Positions 8,701-17,000 of a stretch of DNA of 64,000 nt are shown piece by piece (the first letter of the stretch is position 1; every line of letters begins with the position of its first letter). Source of the DNA: Bacteroidia bacterium (GTDB lineage Bacteria > Bacteroidota > Bacteroidia > Bacteroidales > F082); NCBI GenBank assembly GCA_021287165.1, contig JAJTAY010000011.1:1-64000 (forward strand), read 5' to 3'. The position numbers were made by a program, and so were the translations under genes. A model generated the notes under the pieces. The model did no database searches. It was not told where the DNA came from and worked only from the letters and a program-made list of their open reading frames with translations.

Positions 8701-10102
8701 CGTTCCAGAAGCCGCCCGTCCCGCCATAGACATAATCGGCATTGCCAAGCTTAAAGCGGCTGGCATAGTAATAAGTTCCAGTTGAGGTGATAACTGCGCC
8801 GATATTGGCCATGTATTCATCATTATTGCCGACATCGGCGTTATATGTAGCCGAAACCCAATTAGTCCATGTGTTCGGATTGGTGTTGCTTGTGGAGTAG
8901 CCAATCCAGGCCTGAATACCAGACCCCTGACCGGCAGCATCCGTTACCCCGCTTTTATAAACTTGTGCATAAACAGTGAAATTACCTCCCTGAACTATAG
9001 TTCCGGTTGTAGGCCACTGCAGATTGGCCCATTCAATCTGGGGCCAGACGTCGCCGTTGCATGTCACGGTCTTTGAATCGGCGCCGGTGCTCGTGATGTT
9101 TATCACCTCACCATTATATGCTCCTGCCGAAAGGCCCGATTTCAGGCGAACATAAATCACCGTCTGATCCACCGTTCCGCTCGTGGGGCTGAGGGTAATG
9201 GGGTTGGTGGGCGTAAACGATAATCCGGTGCCGGTGGAAATCTCATAATTTGTGGGTGGGGTGATTATGATATTTGCTGAAAGATTGGTCCCCGATACAG
9301 TGAACGATTGCTCGGCCGATGGTCCGGAACCGATGGTGTAGGAGAAACCACTGAGTGTGGTAAGGGTTGTGGTTAACAAAGGTGTAACATTCACGGTCCA
9401 GGTAATGGTAACATCATCGATGGCGAGCCCATGATCTGTTCCTGAATGGTCGGGATCTTCCCACTTGAGCATGATGTAATCGTTATTTGCAAGCGACAAA
9501 CTCGGAATTGATACGTTTGTTGCTGTTACTCTATTAGCGCTGAGATTGCCATCAAGTGCTGCTCCGGTAGCAGTATTTACTGGACTACTTAGCGTTAATC
9601 CACTGACTTGTGTCCAACCAGTGTTGTTTGATGGTGTTAAGGAGGAAATTTCTGTTTGGCTAGTTTGATAATAAAAGGTGATGTCCTGTGCAGTTGTTAC
9701 TCCGCTTTTTCTCCATTGCTCAAGGGTATAGGTAACTTTTATGTCAGTAATAGTAGTGCCTGAGGTATTTCGCAGTAATACTCCATGGGCGAAATTTCCA
9801 ACAGCTGAATTGACCGATCCTATTGTTCCTAGCGCCCTGTCGCTATTTGATGAGGCACCGTAACTATATAGACCACCAGCTGTACTGGATCCTGCATCGG
9901 CGGCATAAGTTGTTCCTGTACCTGTCCTCTGAGAGTACCAATTCGCGATGGTTGAGTTATCTGTCCACGTGTTTGAAGTGCCCGAAGTAGCCAGCCCATT
10001 AAAATTTTGTGTATGAGAACCAGAGGTTGTCATATTCACCTGACAATGGGCATGAAATGTTATCGCCATCAGGAAGATTAAAGCGGATAAAACTCTTTTC
10101 AT
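5711..10102 (-). CDS. Giant multidomain T9SS-secreted surface protein (1463 aa)
   Basis: A signal peptide (MKRVLSALIFLMAITFHAHC) is followed by a beta-sandwich (~22-235), an Ig-like module (~240-350), two tandem ~125-residue repeats (~355-480 and ~483-612, sharing WANLQWP/WVNLQWP, AWIGYST and YYYASRFKLG), a fibronectin type III domain (~620-725), a long beta-rich region (~730-1010) and a C-terminal part beginning GSVSIPSNSTLTVTGTLTNN. The last ~75 residues (LDIELFDATGRLLAQY... ATKVFTF) look like a T9SS type A sorting domain. The final ~430 residues match in layout the second giant protein (12685-16806). No enzyme motif was found; adhesin or structural surface role inferred. The FnIII domain closely resembles the one in the neighbouring nuclease. 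Confidence 0.88.
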   Translation of the reverse strand: MKRVLSALIFLMAITFHAHCQVNMTTSGSHTQNFNGLATSGTSNTWTDNSTIANWYSQRTGTGTTYAADAGSSTAGGLYSYGASSNSDRALGTIGSVNSAVGNFAHGVLLRNTSGTTITDIKVTYTLEQWRKSGVTTAQDITFYYQTSQTEISSLTPSNNTGWTQVSGLTLSSPVNTATGAALDGNLSANRVTATNVSIPSLSLANNDYIMLKWEDPDHSGTDHGLAIDDVTITWTVNVTPLLTTTLTTLSGFSYTIGSGPSAEQSFTVSGTNLSANIIITPPTNYEISTGTGLSFTPTNPITLSPTSGTVDQTVIYVRLKSGLSAGAYNGEVINITSTGADSKTVTCNGDVWPQIEWANLQWPTTGTIVQGGNFTVYAQVYKSGVTDAAGQGSGIQAWIGYSTSNTNPNTWTNWVSATYNADVGNNDEYMANIGAVITSTGTYYYASRFKLGNADYVYGGTGGFWNGTGNNSGELNVTAAPTLNWVNLQWPGSGTITTGGEFFVYAQAYQPDLTPGPGAGSGISAWIGYSTDDTDPSTWTNWHAASYFGESGNNDEYRLDLGAVISTPGTYYYASRFKLGSADYQYGGYSTGGGGFWNGTSYVSGILIVQTPEPSNHATGFTASQTQPTTTTITLNWTDASPAAEAYLIKGSTTGYSSITAPVDGTAESDGSLVKNVLAGVQTHTFTGLTPETTYYFKIWPYNGSGSNINYKTDGSVPEASAATLGLPSLTEVILPQYIQGLSGTNNNRVPFAYRLTINNLNPNSTYRYYNQVVIASDIATENGAGNIIFVKTSGDFVRTTSASLSTSGGYGEFTTDGTGAFTGWFVTEPTGNTRFAVGNSIYPRIMLNDGNNGTSVSLRLTTTNPISVINFGTLSTATNGTGIYGNSYASDKSFAVLYDNTSGTGRPITATLVESDGTTGGTAYIGFYQSNVEGQSGRWGAIIPNVNANGIKRIEYRKLSDGSLIYHTADDDGIWGSVNTVNPTGGTTALVMPHNDVQHMTIASGGSVSIPSNSTLTVTGTLTNNGTLTLKSDATGTASLLHNSSNVPATIERYITGNTNLVNTFDYHLVSVPLNAPVNSNQFLGSYLYQFNTTSQQWQSLGGSTNTPLPNDRGYMIFYPNNNITYTFTGQLNNGPFTAATPLTAADQFALVPNPYPSAIDWKATSGWTKTNLENTIWIWNPALDQYATFNGDVGLLGASKDIPVGQAFFVKSNAASPVLAMNNDVRVHSTQPFLKAGNSLSSLLRIHAFGNDRQDEIALRLLEGTSAGKDEFDGDKLLGANIAPQLWFTLPNGRQLAINNIPPDALPISIPVGFKMQADGAVNLSFEGIGSFDSNIQFLLEDLLTGTTLNLRQTPSYSFSHSPDNNTQRLVLHLTSVTGQPELPTSEGLRAWFDGRDICLNLPNAEGTLDIELFDATGRLLAQYRRNAAPLIRIPAIRQGVVMLRARINNQAYATKVFTF

Positions 10103-10195
10103 AATTTAAAGCGTATTTTTTCAAAATAAAAGCTCAAAATTGTATGTATTATCTCAATTGTTTGTTCATTCTCTGTCAGACAAATCTTTGATCGT

Positions 10196-11353
10196 CTAAT
10201 TCACCTGCAAACTAAACTGCGGCACCGACCCGTCCGTTTTGTAATTGATGTTCTCCCCGCTTCCCGTGTAAGGGTATAGCTTGAAGTAATAGGTGCCCGG
10301 ATTCAGATTGCCCAGTCGCAGCTGCTGAACGCCCTGCAGTACATAGTTGTCGGAGGCTCCATTGTAAATTGTACCATCGGCCGGCACAGGGATATCTTCA
10401 TAGGAAGTCGTGCTCCAACGGATCAGATATCCTGCCGGAGCTGTGCCGCCTGTGGCATCGGTCCATTGCAGTAATACTGATTTTCCCGAGAAATTCGTTA
10501 CATGCACAGGCGGTTCTGCGGCGGGGCCGGAGCTGGCGCCTACTCCCCATATTTTGTACACAAAATCAGGACGGTCGATAAATGGATTGCGGTTTCCCTG
10601 TTTGGCATACACGGCATTATTTCTGTCGATCTCCTTTTGCGAAACGGGGTCGTTCACATGCCATTCGCCCAGCATATTGAGATACCAGGTTTCAAAAACA
10701 GGGAAGCTGTTATTTTGAAGGATCAGGTCGGCATTGTTGTCGTTGGCATACCAGGTGTGAATGAGGTTTTCGTAGCGCGTGGCCATGTAGAAAAGCATGC
10801 GTGCAAAATCGCCCTTGTATTCGTCAATTGGCTCAAACACCGTGCCGGTGTAGCCCGGAGTGATGCAGTTGCCACGCTTCGAACCGTTGGTGGAAGTAAA
10901 GGTGGCCGTTCCAACCTCAGCGTAGATATAATTCGATCGCATGCCATTCACATAGCCATCCACGGGGTAGAGGTGAAAAAGGTCGGTGTACATAGGACTG
11001 GCATTGTTGAACCAGCTTGCAGGAAAGCTGTGCTCGCGGTTGTAGCAGTCGCCCTCGCTGTTGTATGTGCCACACTGATTGCTCACAAATGTGTAATTGG
11101 TGTTGCTGTACATATCCCACACCTTGCCGTTGCTTTTCACGTCGGTTGTCTGAAAGTCGGTCCAAAGCTGGTCGTAAGAGCGTACCGTGTGCCCTTTGAT
11201 AATGTTGTACAGCTGTGTTTTTAGGGTAGCGCCTGTTCCTGTAGCCGTTGCATAATAGCCCGATGGCTCCTGAGCGCTGGCCGACATGGCGGCAATTAGC
11301 AAACCCAGCATAAACAGGTAAAACTGGGCTGATTTTCTGTTAATTAGTTTCAT
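10196..11353 (-). CDS. Secreted endonuclease I (EndA/Bsn family) with C-terminal FnIII domain
   Basis: The 385-residue protein starts at ATG 11353; a TTG start at 11374 is unlikely because it overlaps a promoter -7 box. A signal peptide (ends near AMSASAQ) precedes an endonuclease I domain (~25-255) with its signature blocks CYNREHSFPASWF (catalytic His in NREH), DLFHLYPVDGYVNG and RSNYIYAEVG. By family it is a metal-dependent, non-specific DNase/RNase acting outside the cell. An FnIII domain (~275-385) ends the protein at TDGSVPQFSLQVN with no T9SS sorting domain, although most Bacteroidota versions of this architecture carry one. The FnIII is a near copy of that in the 1463-aa protein next door, which suggests domain exchange. 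Confidence 0.9.
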   Translation of the reverse strand: MKLINRKSAQFYLFMLGLLIAAMSASAQEPSGYYATATGTGATLKTQLYNIIKGHTVRSYDQLWTDFQTTDVKSNGKVWDMYSNTNYTFVSNQCGTYNSEGDCYNREHSFPASWFNNASPMYTDLFHLYPVDGYVNGMRSNYIYAEVGTATFTSTNGSKRGNCITPGYTGTVFEPIDEYKGDFARMLFYMATRYENLIHTWYANDNNADLILQNNSFPVFETWYLNMLGEWHVNDPVSQKEIDRNNAVYAKQGNRNPFIDRPDFVYKIWGVGASSGPAAEPPVHVTNFSGKSVLLQWTDATGGTAPAGYLIRWSTTSYEDIPVPADGTIYNGASDNYVLQGVQQLRLGNLNPGTYYFKLYPYTGSGENINYKTDGSVPQFSLQVN

Positions 11354-11371
11354 AAAATTTCTTGAAGATGG

Positions 11372-11379
11372 CAAATATA
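11372..11379 (-). promoter_or_regulatory. Bacteroidota -7 box of the nuclease gene
   Basis: TATATTTG on the minus strand matches TAnnTTTG and sits 18 nt before the ATG at 11353. No clear -33 element was seen. Confidence 0.55.
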
Positions 11380-11518
11380 TTTGAATTTTATGGTTTGATC
11401 ATCCGCCGCTGCAACAAAAAATGGTTAAGCCTTACCATAAGGGTTAAATGATTGGTAATCAGATCGAAGAGTGATTCTAATAAAGAATCTGAGGATATGG
11501 ATGTTTCGGGGGATTGGG

Positions 11519-11590
11519 ATTCAAAAATTCAATATTCAATATTCAACATTCAAAATTCGAAGATTCATTGAATGAATAATACTTACAGAC
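11519..11590. repeat. ATTCAA-type dispersed repeat, copy 2
   Basis: A run of ATTCAATATTCAATATTCAAC units leads into the 19-nt string (11549-11567) that is identical to 2610-2628, followed by AATAATACTTACAG. The rest of the 397-bp gap between the nuclease and the ferredoxin (11354-11750) shows no gene. Confidence 0.75.
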
Positions 11591-11750
11591 GATAACTGAC
11601 GACTCCCAAGCTCTGAACGGGAAGCTATTACTTGCCCTTCACGAAACAAAAAACGTCAAACCGCGAACACCAAACACTAATCTTCCAAATATTCTAAATG
11701 CTGATTAAACATATCCCTGATTGCGTTGTTCATGCCTCAAACATCGCTTT

Positions 11751-12071
11751 ATGCCTGTCATCCATTATAAAGGAAAAATCATACACTGCCCCAAGGGTGC
11801 CAACCTCCGGCAGGTGCTCAACGAACGTGGGCTGCATCCGCATAATGGCACCTCAAAAATGCTAAACTGCTATGGTTTAGGCACATGTGGTACCTGTGCA
11901 GTCAAAATCGAAGGGCATGTGAGCGAGATGACCCCTGCCGAAAAGCTGCGCCTTTCATTTCCTCCCCACAAACCCGAAAACGGACTGCGCCTGGCTTGTC
12001 AGGTGAAGGTGCTTGGCGATGTAAAGGTCATCAAGGGAGAGGGTTTTTGGGGACAGAGCGGGGAGTGGTGA
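11751..12071 (+). CDS. Small plant-type 2Fe-2S ferredoxin
   Basis: The product is 106 residues from ATG 11751 (MPVIHYKGK), chosen over an upstream ATG at 11721 because the beta-grasp fold starts here. Cysteines in LNCYGLGTCGTCAVKI and RLACQVKV give the C-x5-C-x2-C...C pattern that binds one [2Fe-2S] cluster. Role: electron carrier of unknown partner; no redox gene adjoins. The last residues (GEGFWGQSGEW) and the TGA stop at 12069-12071 fall inside the G-rich repeat GTGGTGAGTGG, so the natural C-terminus may have been changed by repeat insertion. Confidence 0.85.
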   Translation: MPVIHYKGKIIHCPKGANLRQVLNERGLHPHNGTSKMLNCYGLGTCGTCAVKIEGHVSEMTPAEKLRLSFPPHKPENGLRLACQVKVLGDVKVIKGEGFWGQSGEW

Positions 12072-12111
12072 GTGGAGTTACTGGGTGGTGGGAGCTTGGT
12101 GCTGGTAAATT

Positions 12112-12436
12112 GGTTACGGGTTAGGGGTTGCGTGTTAGGGGAATATTTGAGGCTGAAAACGTCAAAGATAAGAAGGGACAGCTACACAACCCTTCCCGGT
12201 TAAATATTTGAAAATCAATCAGGAAAAATCCATGGCGATCTGCCTGTGGCGGGGTCAGGTGTTAATAAAAGGATGACCTTATTACAACCCGAAACCAATC
12301 GGTCGAACCAAAAAACTACGGGTTGCTGTTAGCCGTATGGATTGCAATAATCCAATTCTGCCCCCAATAACCCGTAACTCGTAACAAATAACCCGTAACT
12401 CGTTACCCGTAACTCGAAACCCGTAACCCGTAACTA
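12112..12436. repeat. ~325-bp interspersed element with inverted GGTTACGGG-type arrays, copy A
   Basis: The left end reads GGTTACGGGTTAGGGG on the plus strand; the right end (from ~12353) carries repeated ACCCGTAACTCG, the inverse. Between them lie stretches also found in order in copy B (17001-17346): GGACAGC, GTTAAATA, AAATCAATCAG, a GCCTGTGGCGG hairpin-like site, TGCAAT and CCCCCAA. The right end contains the stop codon (12434-12436) of the minus-strand gene. It fills the space between two convergent genes. Confidence 0.75.
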
Positions 12437-12664
12437 TTTCTCTTCCTGATTTCTGAGCTGATACACCTTCCGCGCCCCATAAGCAGCCCCCAGCGCCAGC
12501 AGTATGCCCACACCGCCTTCGATGGGGGCTCCGCCTCCGGCGGGCTGGTTGCCGCCCGAGCCGTGGCCTCCGGCAGGTGGTGGCGGCGGACCCTGAGCAA
12601 ATAGGGCATTCACCGAGAAGGTAAGGAAAGCGGCAAGGATGAGGGATTTTATCGTGCTTTTCAT
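12434..12664 (-). CDS. Small secreted Pro/Gly-rich protein with C-terminal anchor (PID-CTERM-like), paralogue
   Basis: This 76-residue protein starts at ATG 12664, where a signal peptide begins (MKSTIKSLILAAFLTFSV, cleaved near ALFAQ). Then come GPPPPPAGG and a Gly-rich linker, APIEGGVGILLALGAAYGA as anchor segment and a charged tail (RKVYQLRNQEEK). The layout and the GGxGxLLxLxAA core match the protein at 5458-5697. It follows its giant T9SS partner by 20 nt, as in the other copy. Its TAG stop lies at the very edge of an ACCCGTAACTC repeat array. Function unknown; inferred cell-envelope partner of the upstream protein. Confidence 0.78.
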   Translation of the reverse strand: MKSTIKSLILAAFLTFSVNALFAQGPPPPPAGGHGSGGNQPAGGGAPIEGGVGILLALGAAYGARKVYQLRNQEEK

Positions 12665-12684
12665 ATCTTGTTTCCTTTTTTGTT

Positions 12685-15600
12685 TTACTGGTTGATGACT
12701 TTGGTACTCAGGCTGCTGTTGCCTTCGGTCAGGCGCAGGATGTAGGCGCCTTTCTGCAGGTTCAGGCTCAGCTGTTGCAGGCCTTTGCTGCGCAGCTGCC
12801 GCTGCATGAGCAGACGGCCGCTGAGGTCGAACACGGCCAGCTGGCTTTTCTCGGCCGGGTTGTTCACCCACAGCAGGCCATTGGCCATATAGGCCTGCAG
12901 CTGTGCTTGTGCAGCGGGCTTTTCGTCCACACCCACGGTGCCAAAGACGAGCAGGAAGCGGTTGGGGTCGTCGCCCTGAACTGCGCTGAAGAGGTATTCG
13001 GGGTTTTGGCTGAGGTTGTGCACGGTGTTGAGCTTAAGGTCTTTGAGGAAGAGGGTTTCGCCGGGCAGGCTTTCTTCGAGGCGGATAACATAGCTGCTGT
13101 GCTGGTTCTTCTCGAAGCCGAAGGGGATGCTGGTGCCGTTAGGCAAAACAGGCATTGCGTTGGTGCTCAGCTTTTCGTTGCCCATGATGCTGTAGAATTT
13201 TGGAGCGTAGCCTTCGAGGAAGCGCGAATCCCAGTAGAAGTCAAATCCTGAGGTGGCTTCAGGTTCCAGCCTGATCTGGCTTTCCTGCCTGGAGCTGCCA
13301 TCGGCGGGCGAGGCCGAGAGCAGGATGCGGGGCGTGGTGTTTTTGTACCAGCCGGTGGCACTATGGGCGCGTGCCGCGGAGGGGATGGTGAGGCTACCTG
13401 TAGTACTCTCAGCTACCTGGACAAAAAATCCCTGAGCCGAAGGAATGATGCCGTTTGCCGTAATGTCGGTGTATGTTTTGCTGGTCGAATTCCAAATTTT
13501 GGCTGTTCCGGCTATATTGGTGAGCGCCCAGCTGCCACCGGTTTTGTTCCACTCGAGCGCCGAGGCAAATGGATTGCCCAGCAGATGCCAGCCTTTTCCT
13601 TGTGAGGCATTATGGGCCAATCCGCTGACGGAAACATTGGATACATTGAGGCTGCCGCTGAACGACTTGGTGCCGGTGTTTTCGTAGGCCAACAGATATC
13701 CGGTGCCGGGAACGATTTGCGTTGGGTTGCCGGCTTTGTAGTTGAGCCAGGTGTTGGTCGATTCGCTCCATGCGTAGAGGTCGTCGTTTGTTCCCGGCTG
13801 AAACGAAGAGCCAGTGATGTTGAAGGTGGCCACAGGCGAACCCATCAGATGCCATCCCTCTGCAGCTGCATTGCCATGGCCGGCCACATAGCGTTCCACC
13901 GTAGCACTCACCCCGCTGCTGCTGTGAATGAGCGAGCCTGTGCCTGAAGCATCGCTCTTGATGGTGAGGGTGCCCGAGTTGGAGAGGGTACCGGAGACGG
14001 TGAGGGTTCCATTAAGATTTGTAGTTCCAGTGGCGGAATTTGTATACCCGGCAAGTACGAGTGCTCCCTCACTACTAATTGTGAGTGTTCCGTTGTTTGT
14101 GACGGTACCTTCTGAAATCGTCTTCATTGAATTTGATGTAACAGTCGTGCCGCTATTGATTACAAGGCCGTTTGTTCCTAACTCTAGCTCACCAGTTCCA
14201 CTTAGCTCTGCTGTTGTTCCTGAGATAATCCATTGTCCATTTGTTCCTTGTGTCAATTTTCCTGTACCTCGTATACCATTCCTAAATGTTTTTGTGCCTG
14301 ATCCTGCCCATGTAAAACTACTGTTTGCTTCAAGAACACCATTAATCACTGTATTAGAACTTCCACCTGGTGAAGCTGTCAATAATGTAACTCTGAAAAC
14401 AGGGATTGTACTTGCATCTGCGTTGGGGAAAAAAGTTACTCCACTTGCTGAAAAGGTTGAAGAGGAGGTGTATTCGAGTATTGATGCATTTTGATAAACA
14501 AAATTTGCCAAGTTTACGCCAGCACCAGCGCCAGTAAGGCCGGTTGTTGTAACCCTCAGAATTCCACCAGTTGATATCAGGCAAGTGGCTCCCAAATTGA
14601 AGCTTGGTGCGGTGCTAGCTAGTGAAAGTACAAATGCACCGCCGTCATTTACTTGCATGTCATCTCCTGTCCCATTGTCAACTGTGATCGTACCACCAGT
14701 ATGAGTTAATGTGCCGCCACTTTCTATTGAAACTTGATCGATGGTAACACTTTCTGTAATTGTCACATTATGTCCATTTCGAATTGTAATCGTATTGGCT
14801 GAAGATGTTGGGGTTAAAGTTGCATTGTACCAATCGCTTCCGTTTGGTGATGATTCCCATGTTCCAACAGCATTCCAGTTGCCCGTTGCTTTGCTTCTAA
14901 AGTAGTCGGAAGTTGAGGAGGAATAAACCGGACTAGAACTACTTTCCGCCCCATCACTCCACACTGTTCCTCTTCTTGTAAACACCTTTACATAATACGT
15001 TGTGCCATTGGTCAGTCCGGTGATCGTCTGGGGGCTGGTGCTGCCTTTATAAACCACATAGCCGGTGCCGTCGAAGGCTGTACCGCTGCCGAAGCTCAGG
15101 TTGGCGGTGTAGGCGCTTCCATCGCCGCTGGGCGAAGCGCTGATGGAAGAGCCGGGTTTGGCTACAATCATGATCTCGTCAAAGCACGAGGGATTCGACC
15201 AGCTCACGGCAATTTGCGTGTTGCCGGGCGTTAAACTCAGGCTTGTTACATTGGTGGGCGTGCAGGCAATGATGGTTTTCGTGCCACTGGCACTGGCCGT
15301 ACCTGATTTGTTGCCTGAAACGAAGGAAATGTCGCTTGTGGTAATTGCATCTACGGAAATAGTGTTTCCCTCAGTAGCTGAAACCGGCAGATCTACGGTA
15401 ATAAAAATGTAACCGGTCGTACCGGAAGTGATAGTCTTAGAGGTGAATGATGGGAATATTTGGGCGCCTGCACCAAGACTGGTAGTTTTTGTTGAGAGAA
15501 GTTCGTCGGTGCCCGAATCAAAACTGTTATCGGAGGAGTACCAACACTTTATGTTAGTTAGATCAGCAGCTGCGTATGTGCCTGCAGTAGTGATGGTAAC

Positions 15601-16806
15601 ACCGTTCAGTGTTGCATTAGCAGTGGAGATGGCCAGGTCAAAACGGTAAATGACCTGATTGCTCTGGCCCTGTGTGATGTCTGATGCTGAGGGAGAAGGA
15701 GAGCTTAATGTAATTTCAGGAACTGCTTCAATTATCGTTTGAGCGCCACCGGCATCAATGGTGCCTGTTGGTGTGCCCGAAGCAAAAGTGAAATTTGATG
15801 CACTAAGTGATGGAACACTCAGGGTGTTGCCTGCGTTGGCCGAACCCGAAATATCAGCAGTAATCCAGAAATACCGATCGCCTACATTGCATGCCTGAGA
15901 TAAGGAGCTGAAGCTAACTGTTCCTCCATTGGCAATGCTGACCGCACTAACGGTCGAAAGCGCGCTGCCTCCGGGGAATGAATTTGAAGTTGAGGTATAA
16001 AGTTTGAAATTGGTAACATCACCAGCCACAAATGTGCCTCCTGCATTGAATGATAGTTGATTGAGGGTGGCATTGGCCGTAGCCACATTAACCTTAAAAC
16101 GTGAGAGGATATGGTTGGTTTCGCCCTGGTTGACGTTTCCGGTGGTGATTTGGGTGTTGTTGTTGAGGGTGATGGAGGGTGTGGGCGCATTTGGCTCGTA
16201 ACCTGTTAAACTGAGCGCCGTAATTCTAAAATTACCAGTACCACTTGTCGATCCGTAGATTAGTATTCTGACAATAAGAATAGTTGTAGTTGTATTCCCT
16301 GGTGCTGGTATAGAAATGTTTGTTGTTGTTGTTGTACTTGTGGTTGTCCCTGTTACAGTTCCGTTTGTTGCATCTGAAAATGTGGGTGACGAGCCATACC
16401 CATAGGTAATCGTATAATCACGTGCAGCAGTTGACGTACTGCTTACTTGGGCGCCAAAAGATACGCTAATAGGTTGATTAGCGAATGTATAACCGTCAGT
16501 AAGAGTGATCGTAAATTGTAAAAACCTCGAATTATCGCTTGTTGAAGGCCAACCAGTCGTTCGATGAAAGGTATTCGCATTAACACCACTAACATCTGAA
16601 CCATTAATTGAAATCGACGTAAGAGTCACGTTTGTTAATGCAGTAGAACGTGCCCCGTCTTGGTTTGTCATATTAGTAGCGTAGTTAGCATTAGTGATGC
16701 TCGTATTAAAGTCCCAACTGACAATATTGGTTGATTGACAATATCCTTTTCGTGAGCCTAATACAAGAAAAAGAAATGTAAAGAATAGGAAAATAATGCT
16801 CCTCAT
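12685..16806 (-). CDS. Giant multidomain T9SS-secreted surface protein (1373 aa), paralogue in its C-terminal half
   Basis: A signal peptide (MRSIIFLFFTFLFLVLGSRKGYC) is followed by a Ser/Thr/Asn-rich beta region (~25-200), two ~150-residue repeats (~205-355 and ~357-505, sharing QGxxNxxxxRF, TANATLN and an AGG/SGTKTII end), an FnIII-like domain (~510-620) and a stretch that reads as a right-handed beta-helix of short GTLT/NGG turns (~650-950). From GTLTVSGTLSNSGTLTIKSD on it parallels the 1463-aa protein: a conserved ERYVAGH site, HLMGSPVA, and a T9SS type A end (LAVFDLSGRLLMQRQ ... KVINQ). It is co-transcribed with the small anchored protein. Likely adhesin or surface-layer component; no catalytic motif. 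Confidence 0.87.
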   Translation of the reverse strand: MRSIIFLFFTFLFLVLGSRKGYCQSTNIVSWDFNTSITNANYATNMTNQDGARSTALTNVTLTSISINGSDVSGVNANTFHRTTGWPSTSDNSRFLQFTITLTDGYTFANQPISVSFGAQVSSTSTAARDYTITYGYGSSPTFSDATNGTVTGTTTSTTTTTNISIPAPGNTTTTILIVRILIYGSTSGTGNFRITALSLTGYEPNAPTPSITLNNNTQITTGNVNQGETNHILSRFKVNVATANATLNQLSFNAGGTFVAGDVTNFKLYTSTSNSFPGGSALSTVSAVSIANGGTVSFSSLSQACNVGDRYFWITADISGSANAGNTLSVPSLSASNFTFASGTPTGTIDAGGAQTIIEAVPEITLSSPSPSASDITQGQSNQVIYRFDLAISTANATLNGVTITTAGTYAAADLTNIKCWYSSDNSFDSGTDELLSTKTTSLGAGAQIFPSFTSKTITSGTTGYIFITVDLPVSATEGNTISVDAITTSDISFVSGNKSGTASASGTKTIIACTPTNVTSLSLTPGNTQIAVSWSNPSCFDEIMIVAKPGSSISASPSGDGSAYTANLSFGSGTAFDGTGYVVYKGSTSPQTITGLTNGTTYYVKVFTRRGTVWSDGAESSSSPVYSSSTSDYFRSKATGNWNAVGTWESSPNGSDWYNATLTPTSSANTITIRNGHNVTITESVTIDQVSIESGGTLTHTGGTITVDNGTGDDMQVNDGGAFVLSLASTAPSFNLGATCLISTGGILRVTTTGLTGAGAGVNLANFVYQNASILEYTSSSTFSASGVTFFPNADASTIPVFRVTLLTASPGGSSNTVINGVLEANSSFTWAGSGTKTFRNGIRGTGKLTQGTNGQWIISGTTAELSGTGELELGTNGLVINSGTTVTSNSMKTISEGTVTNNGTLTISSEGALVLAGYTNSATGTTNLNGTLTVSGTLSNSGTLTIKSDASGTGSLIHSSSGVSATVERYVAGHGNAAAEGWHLMGSPVATFNITGSSFQPGTNDDLYAWSESTNTWLNYKAGNPTQIVPGTGYLLAYENTGTKSFSGSLNVSNVSVSGLAHNASQGKGWHLLGNPFASALEWNKTGGSWALTNIAGTAKIWNSTSKTYTDITANGIIPSAQGFFVQVAESTTGSLTIPSAARAHSATGWYKNTTPRILLSASPADGSSRQESQIRLEPEATSGFDFYWDSRFLEGYAPKFYSIMGNEKLSTNAMPVLPNGTSIPFGFEKNQHSSYVIRLEESLPGETLFLKDLKLNTVHNLSQNPEYLFSAVQGDDPNRFLLVFGTVGVDEKPAAQAQLQAYMANGLLWVNNPAEKSQLAVFDLSGRLLMQRQLRSKGLQQLSLNLQKGAYILRLTEGNSSLSTKVINQ

Positions 16807-17000
16807 AAAGTTTATTTTTTCGGTTGTTTATAAGTTTAACACTTTGGTATTCAGGTACGTGAATATATAATTCGTGCACTCCGGGTTGGCGGTTCAGCAA
16901 GAAAAATGAGGTGGCAAACGAAAGAGCAGCCGGACTACGCGGCCAAATGTAGTAAGGATTTTTTAGTCAAGGAAATGTTAACGAAAAGTTTATCTGGTTT
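16807..17000. other. Gene-free leader region of the 1373-aa protein
   Basis: Nothing recognisable beyond AT-rich leader sequence was found. No clean TAnnTTTG box stands out near the ATG at 16806. Confidence 0.5.

Noticed and set aside
10502..11224. 240-codon open frame antisense to the nuclease
   Set aside because: Shadow frame; the nuclease motifs on the minus strand are clear.
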